Shown in pieces: positions 29,115 through 40,433 of a stretch of 64,000 nt of DNA; the stretch's first letter is position 1; every line of letters starts with the position of its first letter. The DNA is from Aurantimonas sp036549475. GTDB lineage: Bacteria > Pseudomonadota > Alphaproteobacteria > Rhizobiales > Rhizobiaceae. The notes under the pieces are model-generated. The model had not been told where the DNA came from. It made no database searches and saw only the letters and a program-made list of their open reading frames with translations. The DNA is taken from positions 1-64,000 of the forward strand of contig NZ_JAZHLI010000007.1 of the NCBI RefSeq assembly GCF_036549475.1. Direction: 5' to 3'. The position numbers and the translations under genes are program-made.

Positions 29115-29534
29115 TTACTGCGTGGCTTCGGTGGAGGAGCCGTCCTGCAGAGCTTTACCCTGCTGCGTAGTCGGCGCCTCACCCGGCGTGAAGGTTGCAC
29201 CCGAACCCGGGACCAGAACATCGTCCGAGCCCTCGGGTGTCGTCGACGACGTCGTCATGCCGTTGTCCTCGGCGACATCGTCACGCTCCTGCGCTTCGGC
29301 CGTATCGGTCTGCGACTCGCTGCCCGGGACGATGGTCGCCTGGTCCTCGTTGACTTCCGGAGCAACGCCGGTCACGCCGTTGCCTTCGGCGACATCGTCA
29401 CGCTCGGCAGCGTTGTTCTGCTCGATCACGGTCTCCGAACCGGGAACGCCCGGCGTCGAGGACTGGGCCAGAGCGCCGAAGCTGAACACCGAGGTACCAA
29501 GCAGGGCGGCGGTAAAAATAGCGGTCGTCTTCAT
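29115..29534 (-). CDS. Exported repeat protein with VPGSE...ERDDVAE repeats, function unknown
   Basis: No known family is recognised. The 139-residue product has a clear signal peptide ending SFGALAQ, and an acidic, Ser/Thr-rich mature part with tandem repeats of about 40 residues: VPGSETVIEQNNAAERDDVAE, VPGSESQTDTAEAQERDDVAE and a partial third VPGSGATFTPG. The DNA shows the same: an 18-base identical block recurs exactly 120 bases apart (29271-29288 and 29391-29408). AAGG precedes the start. An EcfG-type promoter lies about 78 bases upstream, suggesting general-stress control. It is related to the neighbour at 28537. Confidence 0.8.
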   Translation of the reverse strand: MKTTAIFTAALLGTSVFSFGALAQSSTPGVPGSETVIEQNNAAERDDVAEGNGVTGVAPEVNEDQATIVPGSESQTDTAEAQERDDVAEDNGMTTSSTTPEGSDDVLVPGSGATFTPGEAPTTQQGKALQDGSSTEATQ

Positions 29535-29841
29535 AAGGAAATACCTTTCTTATGAGTATATTGTTGTGAACATCCCGACAATCGCGCCGGTAAATTCACG
29601 ATCGGGCAAACAACGGCACCCCTGCCCCCTTGGTTCCACCGAAATTGACTGTTCCCTTCAAGAAGGCATCACGAGAATGAGATCTAAATGTCATGGAGCA
29701 GGTCGGTCCGCATAAGCCCAGGCCCCTGCATAATATGCATCGCGTCGGCTTCAGTCGGTCGCAAACACCGGACCACGTCGGCCCGACCGCTGCGCGAAGG
29801 CGTCGTCGTTGCGGCAAACTGCCACCATGCGACGGCTGGGT
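29535..29841. other. 307-base gap between mutS and the repeat-protein gene
   Basis: The part next to the repeat-protein gene is AT-rich and holds its leader and the EcfG-type promoter. Toward mutS I see no gene, terminator or repeat. Confidence 0.6.
29612..29637 (-). promoter_or_regulatory. EcfG-type (general stress response) promoter
   Basis: On the minus strand the sequence reads GGAAC, 17 bases, CGTT. This equals the alphaproteobacterial EcfG (sigma-EcfG/RpoE2) consensus GGAAC-N16/17-CGTT. Transcription would start near 29603 and leave a leader of about 70 bases before the exported repeat protein. No equal match was seen upstream of the 98-residue neighbour. Confidence 0.7.
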
Positions 29842-32541
29842 TCAGTTCCCGGCCGTCGCAAGACCCTTCAGCCGATACAACTCCTCCAGCGCCTCGCGCG
29901 GCGACAGGCTGTCCGGGTCGAGATTGCCGAGCGCATCGCGAAGAACGGTGTCGGCCGGCCGCTCTGGAGCCTCGCTCCTGCGCGAAACCGCCGAAAAGAG
30001 CGGCAGGTCGTCGACGAGGGCACTGCGCCTTTCGCCCTGCTCGCCCCTTTCGAGCTGGATCAGCACCTGGCGAGCGCGTTCCACCGCCTGCGCCGGCAAC
30101 CCGGCGAGCTTGGCCACCTGGATGCCGTAGGATCGATCGGCGACGCCCGGCTTGACCTCGTGCAGGAAGATTACCTCCCCTTCCCACTCCTTCACGCGCA
30201 TGGTGGCGTTCTTCATCCGGCCGAGCCGGGCCGCCAGTGCCGTCATCTCGTGGAAATGGGTCGCGAAGAGCGACCGGCAGCGATTGACCTCGTGCAGGTG
30301 CTCGACCGCGGCAAAGGCGATGGACAGCCCGTCATAGGTCGCCGTCCCGCGGCCGATCTCGTCGAGGATGACAAGCGCCCGCTCGCCGGACTGGTTGAGG
30401 ATCGCGGCGGTCTCGACCATCTCCACCATGAAGGTCGAGCGTCCCTCGGCAAGGTCGTCGGACGCCCCCACCCGGCTGAACAGCCGATCGACAATGCCGA
30501 TATGGGCGCGGGTCGCCGGAACGTAGGATCCGATCTGAGCGAGGACCGCGACAAGGGCGTTCTGGCGCAGGAAGGTCGACTTGCCGCCCATGTTCGGGCC
30601 GGTCAGCAGCCAGATCCCCCCGGCCTCGGCACCGTCCGGCGGCGACAGATCGCAGTCATTGGCCACGAACGGCCCGCCGCTGCCCGCCTTCAGTGCCGCC
30701 TCGACCACCGGATGGCGACCGCACTCCACCGCGAAGGCCAGACTGTCGTCGACGAGAGGCGCGGTCCAGTCCTCGGCCACGGCGAGTTCGGCCAGAGCGG
30801 CGGAGACGTCCAGGACCGCCAGCGCCTCGGCGCCGCGCTGGATGGCTTCGGCGCTGTCGACGACAGTCTCGACAAGGCGGTCGAATGCGGCCAGTTCGAT
30901 GCGCAGCGCCTCGGAGGCCGCGCCGGCAATCCGGCTTTCCAGTTCGGACAGTTCCGTGGTGGTGAAGCGCATGGCCGAGGCCATGGTCTGGCGATGGATG
31001 AAACGGACGCCGGCCTCGCCTTCCGTCAGGGCTTTGGCCTGCCCCTCCCCAACCTCGACGAAATAGCCGAGCACGTTGTTGTGCTTGATCCGGAGATTGC
31101 GGACCCCGGTCTCGGCGGCGTAGCGGCCCTGCAACTCGGCGATCACCCGGCGGGAGTTCTCGCGCATTGCCCGCGCCTCGTCGAGTTCGCCGATCGCGCC
31201 TTCGCGGACGAAGCCGCCATCGCGCTTCTGCAGCGGCATGTCGTCGGCAAGCGTGGCGGCCAGCGGCTCGAGGCAGTGGCGCGGCAGGGCCGAGAGCGCA
31301 GCGACAGCGCGGGCCAGTTCGTCCGGAAGGTCACCGGCGAGGCTCTCGGCGAGCGCGAGGCCCGCCTGCAGCCCGTCACGAATGGCAGCAAGATCGCGCG
31401 GGCCGCCACGGCCGAGGGACAGCCGCGACAACGCGCGCTCGGTGTCAGGCAGCCCGGCAAGTGCGGCGCGCAGGCGCTGGCGGGCGGGCATGTCTGCGAT
31501 GAAATGGCCGAGCGCGGCCTGACGCTCGCGGATCGCCGCCGGATCGGTCAGCGGCCCGGCCAGCCGCACCGCCAGGAGCCTGCCGCCGGCGCCCGTAACT
31601 GTCCGGTCGATGGTGGCGAGAAGACTGCCCTGGCGCTTGCCGGAAATGGTGCGGGAAAGTTCCAGCGAGGCGCGCGTCGCCGGATCGATCTGCATCAGCG
31701 AGCCGGCTGCGACACGTTCGGGCCGCTGCAAGGCGGGCCGCGCCGCGAGCTGGGTCTTGCCGAGATAGGCGGTGAGCGCCGCCCCGGCGGCAAGCTCCAC
31801 GCGCGAGAACCCGCCGAACCCTTCCAGCGTCGCCACGCCGAAGAACCGGCACAGGCGCTCCTCGGCGGTCGCGCCGTCGAACAGGGCCTGGGGTTCGGGC
31901 CGGGCCGTGCGGCCGTAGCGGCGAAGCAGTGGCTGCAGCGCCTCGTCGTGGAATACAGGATCGGCGACGACCAGTTCGCTCGGCTCGATGGCGGCGATGT
32001 CGGTTGCCAGCCGGGTCAGGTCGGTCTCGGCGAGGCGAAAGCTGCCGGTCGACAGATCCGTCCAGGCGAGCGCGAAGGTGGCGTTGGCGCCGCTGCCGCC
32101 GAGCCGTGCGAGCGCCATCAGGTAGTTGGGCCGGCCGGGCTCGAGGAGGGTCTCCTCGGTGATCGTGCCGGGCGTGACCAGCCGCACGACGTCGCGCCGC
32201 ACCACCGACTTGGCGCCGCGCTTGCGCGCCTCGGCCGGGTCCTCCACCTGTTCGCAGACGGCGACACGGTGGCCGAGCGCGATCAGCTTGTGGAGATAGT
32301 CGTCGGCCGAGACCACCGGCACGCCCGCCATCGGAATGTCGTCGCCCAGATGCTTGCCGCGCTTGGTCAGGGTGATCCCGAGGGCACGGGAGGCCTCCAC
32401 CGCGTCGTCGAAAAACAGCTCGTAGAAATCGCCCATCCGGTAGAACAGGAGGCAGTCGGGATTGGCCGACTTGATCTCGATGTACTGCGCCATCATGGGC
32501 GTCGGAGGCGGCGTTTGCGCGGCGTCCGTTTGCGCTGTCAT
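29842..32541 (-). CDS. mutS: DNA mismatch repair protein MutS
   Basis: MutS recognises mismatches and starts repair with MutL. The 899-residue protein has the mismatch-recognition motif YRMGDFYELFFDDA (Phe-X-Glu wedge) near residue 38, the connector and lever regions, the Walker A TGPNMGGKST, the ABC signature region STFMVEMVETA and Walker B LVILDEIGRGTATYDG. The start is set at MTAQTDAAQTPPP; 60 upstream in-frame codons would overlap maeB on the other strand and are not conserved. Confidence 0.97.
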   Translation of the reverse strand: MTAQTDAAQTPPPTPMMAQYIEIKSANPDCLLFYRMGDFYELFFDDAVEASRALGITLTKRGKHLGDDIPMAGVPVVSADDYLHKLIALGHRVAVCEQVEDPAEARKRGAKSVVRRDVVRLVTPGTITEETLLEPGRPNYLMALARLGGSGANATFALAWTDLSTGSFRLAETDLTRLATDIAAIEPSELVVADPVFHDEALQPLLRRYGRTARPEPQALFDGATAEERLCRFFGVATLEGFGGFSRVELAAGAALTAYLGKTQLAARPALQRPERVAAGSLMQIDPATRASLELSRTISGKRQGSLLATIDRTVTGAGGRLLAVRLAGPLTDPAAIRERQAALGHFIADMPARQRLRAALAGLPDTERALSRLSLGRGGPRDLAAIRDGLQAGLALAESLAGDLPDELARAVAALSALPRHCLEPLAATLADDMPLQKRDGGFVREGAIGELDEARAMRENSRRVIAELQGRYAAETGVRNLRIKHNNVLGYFVEVGEGQAKALTEGEAGVRFIHRQTMASAMRFTTTELSELESRIAGAASEALRIELAAFDRLVETVVDSAEAIQRGAEALAVLDVSAALAELAVAEDWTAPLVDDSLAFAVECGRHPVVEAALKAGSGGPFVANDCDLSPPDGAEAGGIWLLTGPNMGGKSTFLRQNALVAVLAQIGSYVPATRAHIGIVDRLFSRVGASDDLAEGRSTFMVEMVETAAILNQSGERALVILDEIGRGTATYDGLSIAFAAVEHLHEVNRCRSLFATHFHEMTALAARLGRMKNATMRVKEWEGEVIFLHEVKPGVADRSYGIQVAKLAGLPAQAVERARQVLIQLERGEQGERRSALVDDLPLFSAVSRRSEAPERPADTVLRDALGNLDPDSLSPREALEELYRLKGLATAGN

Positions 32542-32708
32542 CGCTGCGATCGTTCTCTTGCGTCCTTGTGGTCCGGTCGGTTTCGCGGGTCTGTCGCGAT
32601 GGCCGGGGCACGATTCCCCGAGCTTCCGCAAAGCTTCCCTTGGCATAGCTTTGCGGGTATCGCGATGGAAGAGGAAACACCGACAATCCCAAGGGGAGGG
32701 GAACCAGC

Positions 32709-34988
<2,280 letters not shown>

Positions 34989-35266
34989 AGCGGGACTATG
35001 AGCTGGCGGAACCGGTCCACCCGCCGGCACCGCTGCGTTCACCGGCGAGGGCGTTGTCCTGCCGGCCGGTTTACGCCATCTGAGGATTGTCAGCCTGCGT
35101 TCATCGCAGGCATGCTAGGGCGACATTCTGCCGGCGGATCACGGGGCCGAATGTCGCCGTCGGCGGATGGGAAAGACCGGAAATGTTGCGGCCCGGCCTT
35201 TCCCCTGAGAACACAGTTTGCCGCGACCCCAAACGTCGACAGGCTATCGCCTGAGGAAGTCGAGCC

Positions 35267-35548
35267 ATGCTGAACATCGTGAAGATCGCTGTCGCTGCCG
35301 TTCTAGCGATGACACTGGCAGCCGTGGCGCAGGGCAATGACGAGAAGGTCAACGTCCTGCAGTATGCCTTGTCCCACCCTTCGGACAATGCGCAGATGCA
35401 GCGGGCGCCGGCGCTCGGGGACTCGGTCCCGGCGAGCGTCAATCTGCAGCAGGCCAATGGCAATACCAGCTTTGCCTATTTCTACTGGGCCGGCCAGCCG
35501 GTGATCGTGGACCTGAAGACCCGCAGTATCGTGCGCATCGGCGGGTAG
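35267..35548 (+). CDS. Small exported DUF1236-like protein
   Basis: The 93-residue protein has an N-terminal hydrophobic segment (about residues 5-21, IVKIAVAAVLAMTLAAVAQ) that reads as a signal peptide. The C-terminal half, VPASVNLQQANGNTSFAYFYWAGQPVIVDLKTRSIVRIGG in two strands, has the pattern of the DUF1236 domain common in rhizobial exported proteins (a 'Y.Y....PV.VD..TR.IV' ending). GAGGAAG precedes the ATG. Its function is unknown. The 278 bases upstream, after maeB, show no other gene. Confidence 0.72.
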   Translation: MLNIVKIAVAAVLAMTLAAVAQGNDEKVNVLQYALSHPSDNAQMQRAPALGDSVPASVNLQQANGNTSFAYFYWAGQPVIVDLKTRSIVRIGG

Positions 35549-35607
35549 CGGTGCTGCGCACCCGTCGCCGCTGCCGCAATACGGGCGGGCTGGGCTTCAG
35601 GTGATGC

Positions 35608-36534
35608 TCAGGCCGCGAAACGGCCGGCATCGGCGCCGTAATGGCCGATATAGCGCGGATTGATCCGATCACGCGGCAGCACCACCAGAACGTCGGTCGT
35701 GCCGAACTGGTGATCGACCACCGCCCCTTCCCCGATATAGCCGCCGAGCCGCAGATAGCCCTTCAGCAGCGGCGGCATCTGCGCCAGCGCCGACCGCATG
35801 TCGATGATCTCGCCGAGATCCGGGATGGCGGTCACGCGATGCGCATGGGCACGCACGGCCCATTCGGCCGGAGCCGGCGCGTTCTGTTTCAGGAAGGCCA
35901 GAGGTAGCGCCAAGGCCTGCGTATTCGTGCCGGCTAGCGAGGCGCATCCGAACAGGACGTCCACGTCGTTGGCCAGGACATAGCTCCAGATCCCCTGCCA
36001 CAGAAGTTCGACCGTGCGCTTGCCGCGATAGTCCTTAAGGACGCAGGAGCGGCCGAGTTCGAGAAAGCGCTTGCCGGGGTGACGGGCGAGCATCGGCGCG
36101 ATGTCGAATTCCTGCGCGGTGTAGAAGCCGCCGGCGAGCGCCGCCATCTCCGGTCGCATCAGCCGGTAGGTGCCGACGATCCGGTCCGTCGACGAGCCGC
36201 CGCGCGCATGGTCGACCACCAGGAGATGGTCGCAATAGCGGTCGAACACGTCACGGTCGCGCCGCGTCATCTTCTGGAACTTCGAGGGCTGGGCGCTCAT
36301 CTCCTCGTAGAAGACGTGATAGCGCAGCTGCTGGGCCGCCTTCACTTCGGCAGACGTGCGGGCGAGCCGCACCTCCAGTTCGCCGATCCGGCCGAGGACC
36401 GGGGTCGCAGGATCGAAACGGCGCGGGACGCGGCGCATCTTGGCCGGCACGAAGCGCAGCACGACATTGCCGAAATCGAATGATGCCGGCCGCTGGCCGG
36501 CAGTAGATACATGTCGGGTCCCGTCCAAGGTCAT
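35608..36534 (-). CDS. olsB: L-ornithine N-alpha-acyltransferase, OlsB-like (GNAT family)
   Basis: OlsB transfers a 3-hydroxyacyl chain from acyl carrier protein to ornithine to form lyso-ornithine lipid. The 308-residue protein has the family landmarks: LRYHVFYEEM with the FDRYCDHLLVVD strand, IVGTYRLMRPE, FLELGRSCV and the C-terminal PPLLKGYLRLGGYIGEGAVVD. Such proteins are often labelled hemolysins. I chose the ATG preceded by GGAG at seven bases; two other ATGs lie 7 and 13 codons upstream. A candidate partner acyltransferase (OlsA/PlsC type) is at about 19.5 kb. Confidence 0.86.
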   Translation of the reverse strand: MTLDGTRHVSTAGQRPASFDFGNVVLRFVPAKMRRVPRRFDPATPVLGRIGELEVRLARTSAEVKAAQQLRYHVFYEEMSAQPSKFQKMTRRDRDVFDRYCDHLLVVDHARGGSSTDRIVGTYRLMRPEMAALAGGFYTAQEFDIAPMLARHPGKRFLELGRSCVLKDYRGKRTVELLWQGIWSYVLANDVDVLFGCASLAGTNTQALALPLAFLKQNAPAPAEWAVRAHAHRVTAIPDLGEIIDMRSALAQMPPLLKGYLRLGGYIGEGAVVDHQFGTTDVLVVLPRDRINPRYIGHYGADAGRFAA

Positions 36535-36757
36535 CGCCACACTCCATCGATCCATGCTGCCGAGGCGGTACAAAGCTTCGGCGACCGTTTGATGACTGCC
36601 GCCCGAAACCGCTCCGCATCCGCCTTGCCGTGGGGCCCGACGGTCGTCCCGTCTCGACGTCCGCGCAATCCCCGTGCGCCCGGCTTCCCGCGCCGCCGGC
36701 TCACGGCCGGCAGAGCCTTCGACGATCGAATCAAACTGGTGACGCCCCGGCCCCCAA

Positions 36758-37750
36758 TCAACTCATGCCCACGACGACACGTCCACGGATTCCGCCGTCG
36801 ACGATCTTCTCGGCGGCGTCCACGATACCATCAAAGTCGGTCTCGGTCGCGATGGATCGGAGCTTGGCCGGATCGAGATCCCGCGACAGCCGACGCCATG
36901 CCTCCAGCCGCCGCGGCTTCGGCGCCATCACCGAATCCACGCCGAGCAGCGAGATTCCGCGCAGGATGAACGGTGCCACCGAGCCAGGTAGATCCATGCC
37001 CTGGGCCAACCCGCAGCAGGCGACAGCGCCGCCATAGCTTGTGGCGGCCAGGACATTGGCGAGCGTGTGGCTGCCAACCGCGTCGACGCCGGCGGCCCAG
37101 CGTTCCCTGGCGAGGGGCTTGCCCTTTTCCGACAGTTCCGCCCGGTCGATGATCTCGCTGGCGCCCAGATCGCGCAACCAGTCGGCCTCGGCGGGACGGC
37201 CGGTCGAGGCGATGACGGTCCAGCCAAGCTGCGACAGCAAAGCCACGGCCACGGAGCCGACACCGCCCGAGGCACCGGTCACGACCACCGGGCCACTTTC
37301 GGGCCGCATGCCGGCGTCCTCCAGGGCCATCACCGACAGCATCGCCGTGTAGCCGGCCGTGCCGATCGCCATGGCGTCCCGTGCCGTGAAGCGTTTCGGC
37401 AGCGGCACCAGCCAGTCGCCGTTCAGCCGCGCCCGGCCAGCAAAGGCGCCGTAATGGGTCTCGCCGACGCCCCACCCATTGAGAACGACCTTGTCGCCCG
37501 CCTTCCACTCGCCGTGGGTGGAGTGCAGCACCGTGCCGGCCAGATCGATGCCGGGGATCATGGGCCAGCGCCGCACCACGGGCGCACGGCCGGTGATCGC
37601 CAGCCCGTCCTTGTAGTTCACGGTGGTCGCCTCGACGGCGATGTCGACATCACCGTCCATCAGTTCGTCAGGCGACATCTCGACGACATCGACGGACTGA
37701 TTCTTGGCCTCGTCCCGCGACACCAAAATTGCCCGGAATGTTTCCGTCAT
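36758..37750 (-). CDS. acuI: MDR-superfamily oxidoreductase, acryloyl-CoA reductase type (AcuI/YhdH)
   Basis: The 330-residue protein is a zinc-free medium-chain reductase: VNYKDGLAITGRAPV, the substrate cleft GIDLAGTV, and the NADP-binding VTGASGGVGSVAVALL. The C-terminal GVDSVMAPKPRRLEAWRRL is characteristic of the AcuI/YhdH group, which reduces acryloyl-CoA with NADPH and protects against acrylate. GGGAGGG lies five bases before the chosen ATG; an upstream ATG adds 15 residues. The gene stands 57 bases upstream of lspA on the same strand... reading toward olsB. Confidence 0.86.
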   Translation of the reverse strand: MTETFRAILVSRDEAKNQSVDVVEMSPDELMDGDVDIAVEATTVNYKDGLAITGRAPVVRRWPMIPGIDLAGTVLHSTHGEWKAGDKVVLNGWGVGETHYGAFAGRARLNGDWLVPLPKRFTARDAMAIGTAGYTAMLSVMALEDAGMRPESGPVVVTGASGGVGSVAVALLSQLGWTVIASTGRPAEADWLRDLGASEIIDRAELSEKGKPLARERWAAGVDAVGSHTLANVLAATSYGGAVACCGLAQGMDLPGSVAPFILRGISLLGVDSVMAPKPRRLEAWRRLSRDLDPAKLRSIATETDFDGIVDAAEKIVDGGIRGRVVVGMS

Positions 37751-37807
37751 CGTGTCCCTCCCCATTGTGCCGTCCGTCTGCCCGAGAGAGGGCACACAGC
37801 CTTTTAG

Positions 37808-38314
37808 TCAATCGGATGCGCTGTCGGACCGGGTGCCGGCACGCTCGCGCCGGGGTTGCAGAATGAACTCGTCGAAGAGGATGACGATGGCACCGACCGT
37901 GATGCAGGCATCGGCCAGGTTGAAGATCGCAAAGGCCCAGACCGGCGTGTGGAAATAGATGTAGTCGATCACGTAGCCGAGCAGAACGCGGTCGATCAGA
38001 TTGCCGATCGCGCCGCCGACGATGATCGCCAGGCCGAAATGGGTCAGCCGCCGGTCAGCCGGGGTCTTCACCCACAAGATCAGCACGACCACCAGCACGA
38101 TGCCGGCCAAGGCAGCGAGCCCCGTGTCGCCCACCCCGGAAAACATCGAGAAGGCGATGCCGTCATTGCGGGCGTGATAGATCGCCAGGAACGGCAGGAT
38201 CTCGATCGCCTCGCCCAGCGCCATGCGGGCAACGACCAGCGCCTTGATGGCCTGGTCCGCAGCGACGGCGAGCACGACGACGAGAATGTTGAATAGGACG
38301 AGGTTGCGGGTCAA
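37808..38314 (-). CDS. lspA: Signal peptidase II (lipoprotein signal peptidase), TTG start
   Basis: LspA removes signal peptides from diacylated prolipoproteins in the inner membrane. The 168-residue protein has four membrane segments and the two catalytic aspartates in GAIGNLIDRV and FNLADACI. The only plausible start is a TTG overlapping the preceding gene's stop (TTGA), as it sits exactly before the first membrane helix (TRNLVLFNILVVVLAVAADQ) and has GGGGAG upstream; the next ATG is inside the protein. The C-terminus is basic (LQPRRERAGTR). Confidence 0.93.
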   Translation of the reverse strand: MTRNLVLFNILVVVLAVAADQAIKALVVARMALGEAIEILPFLAIYHARNDGIAFSMFSGVGDTGLAALAGIVLVVVLILWVKTPADRRLTHFGLAIIVGGAIGNLIDRVLLGYVIDYIYFHTPVWAFAIFNLADACITVGAIVILFDEFILQPRRERAGTRSDSASD

Positions 38315-39189
38315 AGCGTAAGGGCTCCCCGACGCGCCTCGAACAGCATCACGCCCGTGGCGACGGCCAGATTGAGGCTGTCGGCCTGGCCGGACTGGGG
38401 AATGCGCACGAGGACGTCGCAGGCCCGGGCGAGCGGGACCGAGAGGCCGGCCTGTTCGTTGCCCATCAGGAGGATCGTCGGCTGGGCGCCGTATTCGGGC
38501 TTGCGGTAGTCGACGGTGCCGTCCATGTGCGTGCCGGCGACCAGGCCGGAAAAGCCCTTGCGCCACGCCAGGAACTCGGCCTCGCTCGCCTTCGCCAAGG
38601 GTACGGCGAAGATCGAGCCCATCGTCGCGCGCACGGTCTCCAGCGAGAACGGATCGACGGTCTCGCCGATCAGCACGACCCCCTTCGCGCCTGCGGCATC
38701 AGCGGTCCGCATCACCGTACCGAGATTGCCGGGATCGCGAACCCGGTCGAGCGCCAAGATGACGTTTCGGCCCGAGACGTCCAGCTTGGCGAGCGGCGTC
38801 AGGCGGCGTCGGAAGACGCCGACCGCATTCTGCGGATTGTCGCGGCGGGTGATCGCCTCCAGCACCTTGGCATTGGCTTCCAGAACGTCGCCGCCGAGCG
38901 AGACGGTGCGCGCGGCGGTCTTCTCTAGGAATTCATGCCCGGCCGCTGCCCGCGCGATGACCAGCGTCTGGATTTCCCAGCCGGCGTCCAACGCGTCGCC
39001 GACGAGCTTCAGCCCTTCGGCCAGGAACAGGCCGGTCTCGTCGCGATGGCGCTTCTGGGCGAGCGCCCGGATGTCCTTGACGATCGGGTTGGAGACGCTG
39101 GACACCTCCTTGACCCGGCCTGGCGCCCGTGTCGGGGCGAAATGCGGGCGGGGGTCTTCGGTCTCGGGCGGGCGCGATCGGTCAGACAT
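38311..39189 (-). CDS. SpoU/TrmH-family RNA 2'-O-methyltransferase
   Basis: The 292-residue protein has an N-terminal substrate-binding domain (RALAQKRHRDETGLFLAEGLKLVGDAL) and a SPOUT knot domain with the three family motifs: LDRVRDPGNLGTVMRTADAAGA, ILLMGNEQAGL and the C-terminal IPQSGQADSLNLAVATGVMLFE. The target RNA (rRNA or tRNA) cannot be assigned. I start it at the ATG with GGAG eight bases upstream; a GTG three codons earlier is weaker. It overlaps both neighbours by a few bases. Confidence 0.9.
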   Translation of the reverse strand: MSDRSRPPETEDPRPHFAPTRAPGRVKEVSSVSNPIVKDIRALAQKRHRDETGLFLAEGLKLVGDALDAGWEIQTLVIARAAAGHEFLEKTAARTVSLGGDVLEANAKVLEAITRRDNPQNAVGVFRRRLTPLAKLDVSGRNVILALDRVRDPGNLGTVMRTADAAGAKGVVLIGETVDPFSLETVRATMGSIFAVPLAKASEAEFLAWRKGFSGLVAGTHMDGTVDYRKPEYGAQPTILLMGNEQAGLSVPLARACDVLVRIPQSGQADSLNLAVATGVMLFEARRGALTL

Positions 39190-40285
39190 CGGCAGCACTC
39201 CAACGGGAAAACAGGGATGTCGACAAAAGCCGCGGCTCGGCGCCGGCCTCGCGGATGACGAGCTCGCCCGAGGCCAGCTCCCCGCCGAAGCCCCGCAGGG
39301 TCTCGCCCATCAACGCCGACAGGGAGAAGAAGGAGGCACGGATCGAATAGGCGGTGAGGATCACGAAGAGCGGCCTGTCGGAAAGGAGGGCCCGGGTCAG
39401 CGCCAGGAGATACGGCAGATCGTCGAACAGCTGCCAGACCTCTCCCTTGGGACCGCGGCCGAATTTCGGCGGATCGAGCAGGATCGCATCGTAGCGGCTG
39501 CCGCGCTTGATCTCGCGCTCGGCATAGCGGACCGCGTCCTCGCAGATCCAGCGGATCGACCTGTCGCTCAGCCCGGCCATTTCCTGGTTCTCGCGAGCCC
39601 AGCCGATCGCCTTCTTGGACGCATCGACATGGGTGACGTCTGCCCCGGCCCGCGCCGCCACCAGCGAGGCGACGCCGGTATAGCCGAACATGTTGAGCAG
39701 CCGGACCGGCGTCTGCCGCTCGCGGTTCGCCCTGCCGATGGCCTCCTCGGCGAAGCGCCAGTGCGCCGCCTGCTCGGGAAACACGCCGACATGGCGGAAC
39801 GAGGTAAAACGGCCCTGATAGGAGAGCCCGTCATAGCTGAGCGGCCAGGTCTCGCCGAGCGGCACCTTGGGAAAGCGCCAGCGGCCGGTGCCTTCCTCGT
39901 CCGTGTCGCCGGTGAATTCGGCGTCGGAGTCCTGCCATTGGGCCGGATCGCGCGGCTCCCAGATCGCCTGGTTCTCGGGACGGCGCACGACCAGGGGGCC
40001 GTAGCGCTCAAGCTTCTCGCCGCGGCCTGAATCCAGGAGTGCGTAGTCGGGTGTGGCCTCGACGGTCAGGATCAGTGGACCGGTTTCCGGCGGCCGCTTG
40101 CCGGTCGGCGCCGGCAGGTCGAGCCGCGCAGCCACAGGCGGGTCGCTCCGTCCGGCCCTGGTCTCACTCGCCTGCGAGGCCGGTGCCGGGGCACGCACGC
40201 GCTGGCGCCCGGCGCCGGTGTCCGTCACCTGCGCGGAGCCCGATTTTGCCGCCATCTTGCGGCTCGTCCGCCGTGCTCGCGCCAA
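39182..40285 (-). CDS. Class I SAM-dependent RNA methyltransferase (RlmI/RlmK-like), TTG start
   Basis: The 367-residue protein has a basic, proline-rich N-terminus of about 70 residues and then a Rossmann methyltransferase core: VRLLNMFGYTGVASLVAARAGADVTHVDASKKAI and the catalytic motif DAILLDPPKFGRG. This is the Methyltrans_SAM family, whose enterobacterial members make m5C or m7G in 23S rRNA; the exact target is unknown. The TTG start has AGGGAGG six bases upstream, better than the ATG 10 codons in. It precedes the SpoU methyltransferase with an 8-base overlap, suggesting paired RNA modification. Confidence 0.84.
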   Translation of the reverse strand: MARARRTSRKMAAKSGSAQVTDTGAGRQRVRAPAPASQASETRAGRSDPPVAARLDLPAPTGKRPPETGPLILTVEATPDYALLDSGRGEKLERYGPLVVRRPENQAIWEPRDPAQWQDSDAEFTGDTDEEGTGRWRFPKVPLGETWPLSYDGLSYQGRFTSFRHVGVFPEQAAHWRFAEEAIGRANRERQTPVRLLNMFGYTGVASLVAARAGADVTHVDASKKAIGWARENQEMAGLSDRSIRWICEDAVRYAEREIKRGSRYDAILLDPPKFGRGPKGEVWQLFDDLPYLLALTRALLSDRPLFVILTAYSIRASFFSLSALMGETLRGFGGELASGELVIREAGAEPRLLSTSLFSRWSAADV

Positions 40286-40433
40286 GACGAGCCTCCCTGA
40301 ATGTTTGGTTGGAAGCGCTCCTTACCGGTTCCGCCGCATCTTGGCAAAGCGATGCAAAACGTGGTCGTTAGGGGCGACGTCATGCAAGCGGGGCCGCATC
40401 TGGACGTCCCCGCAAACCAGGGAGGAACTGTCG

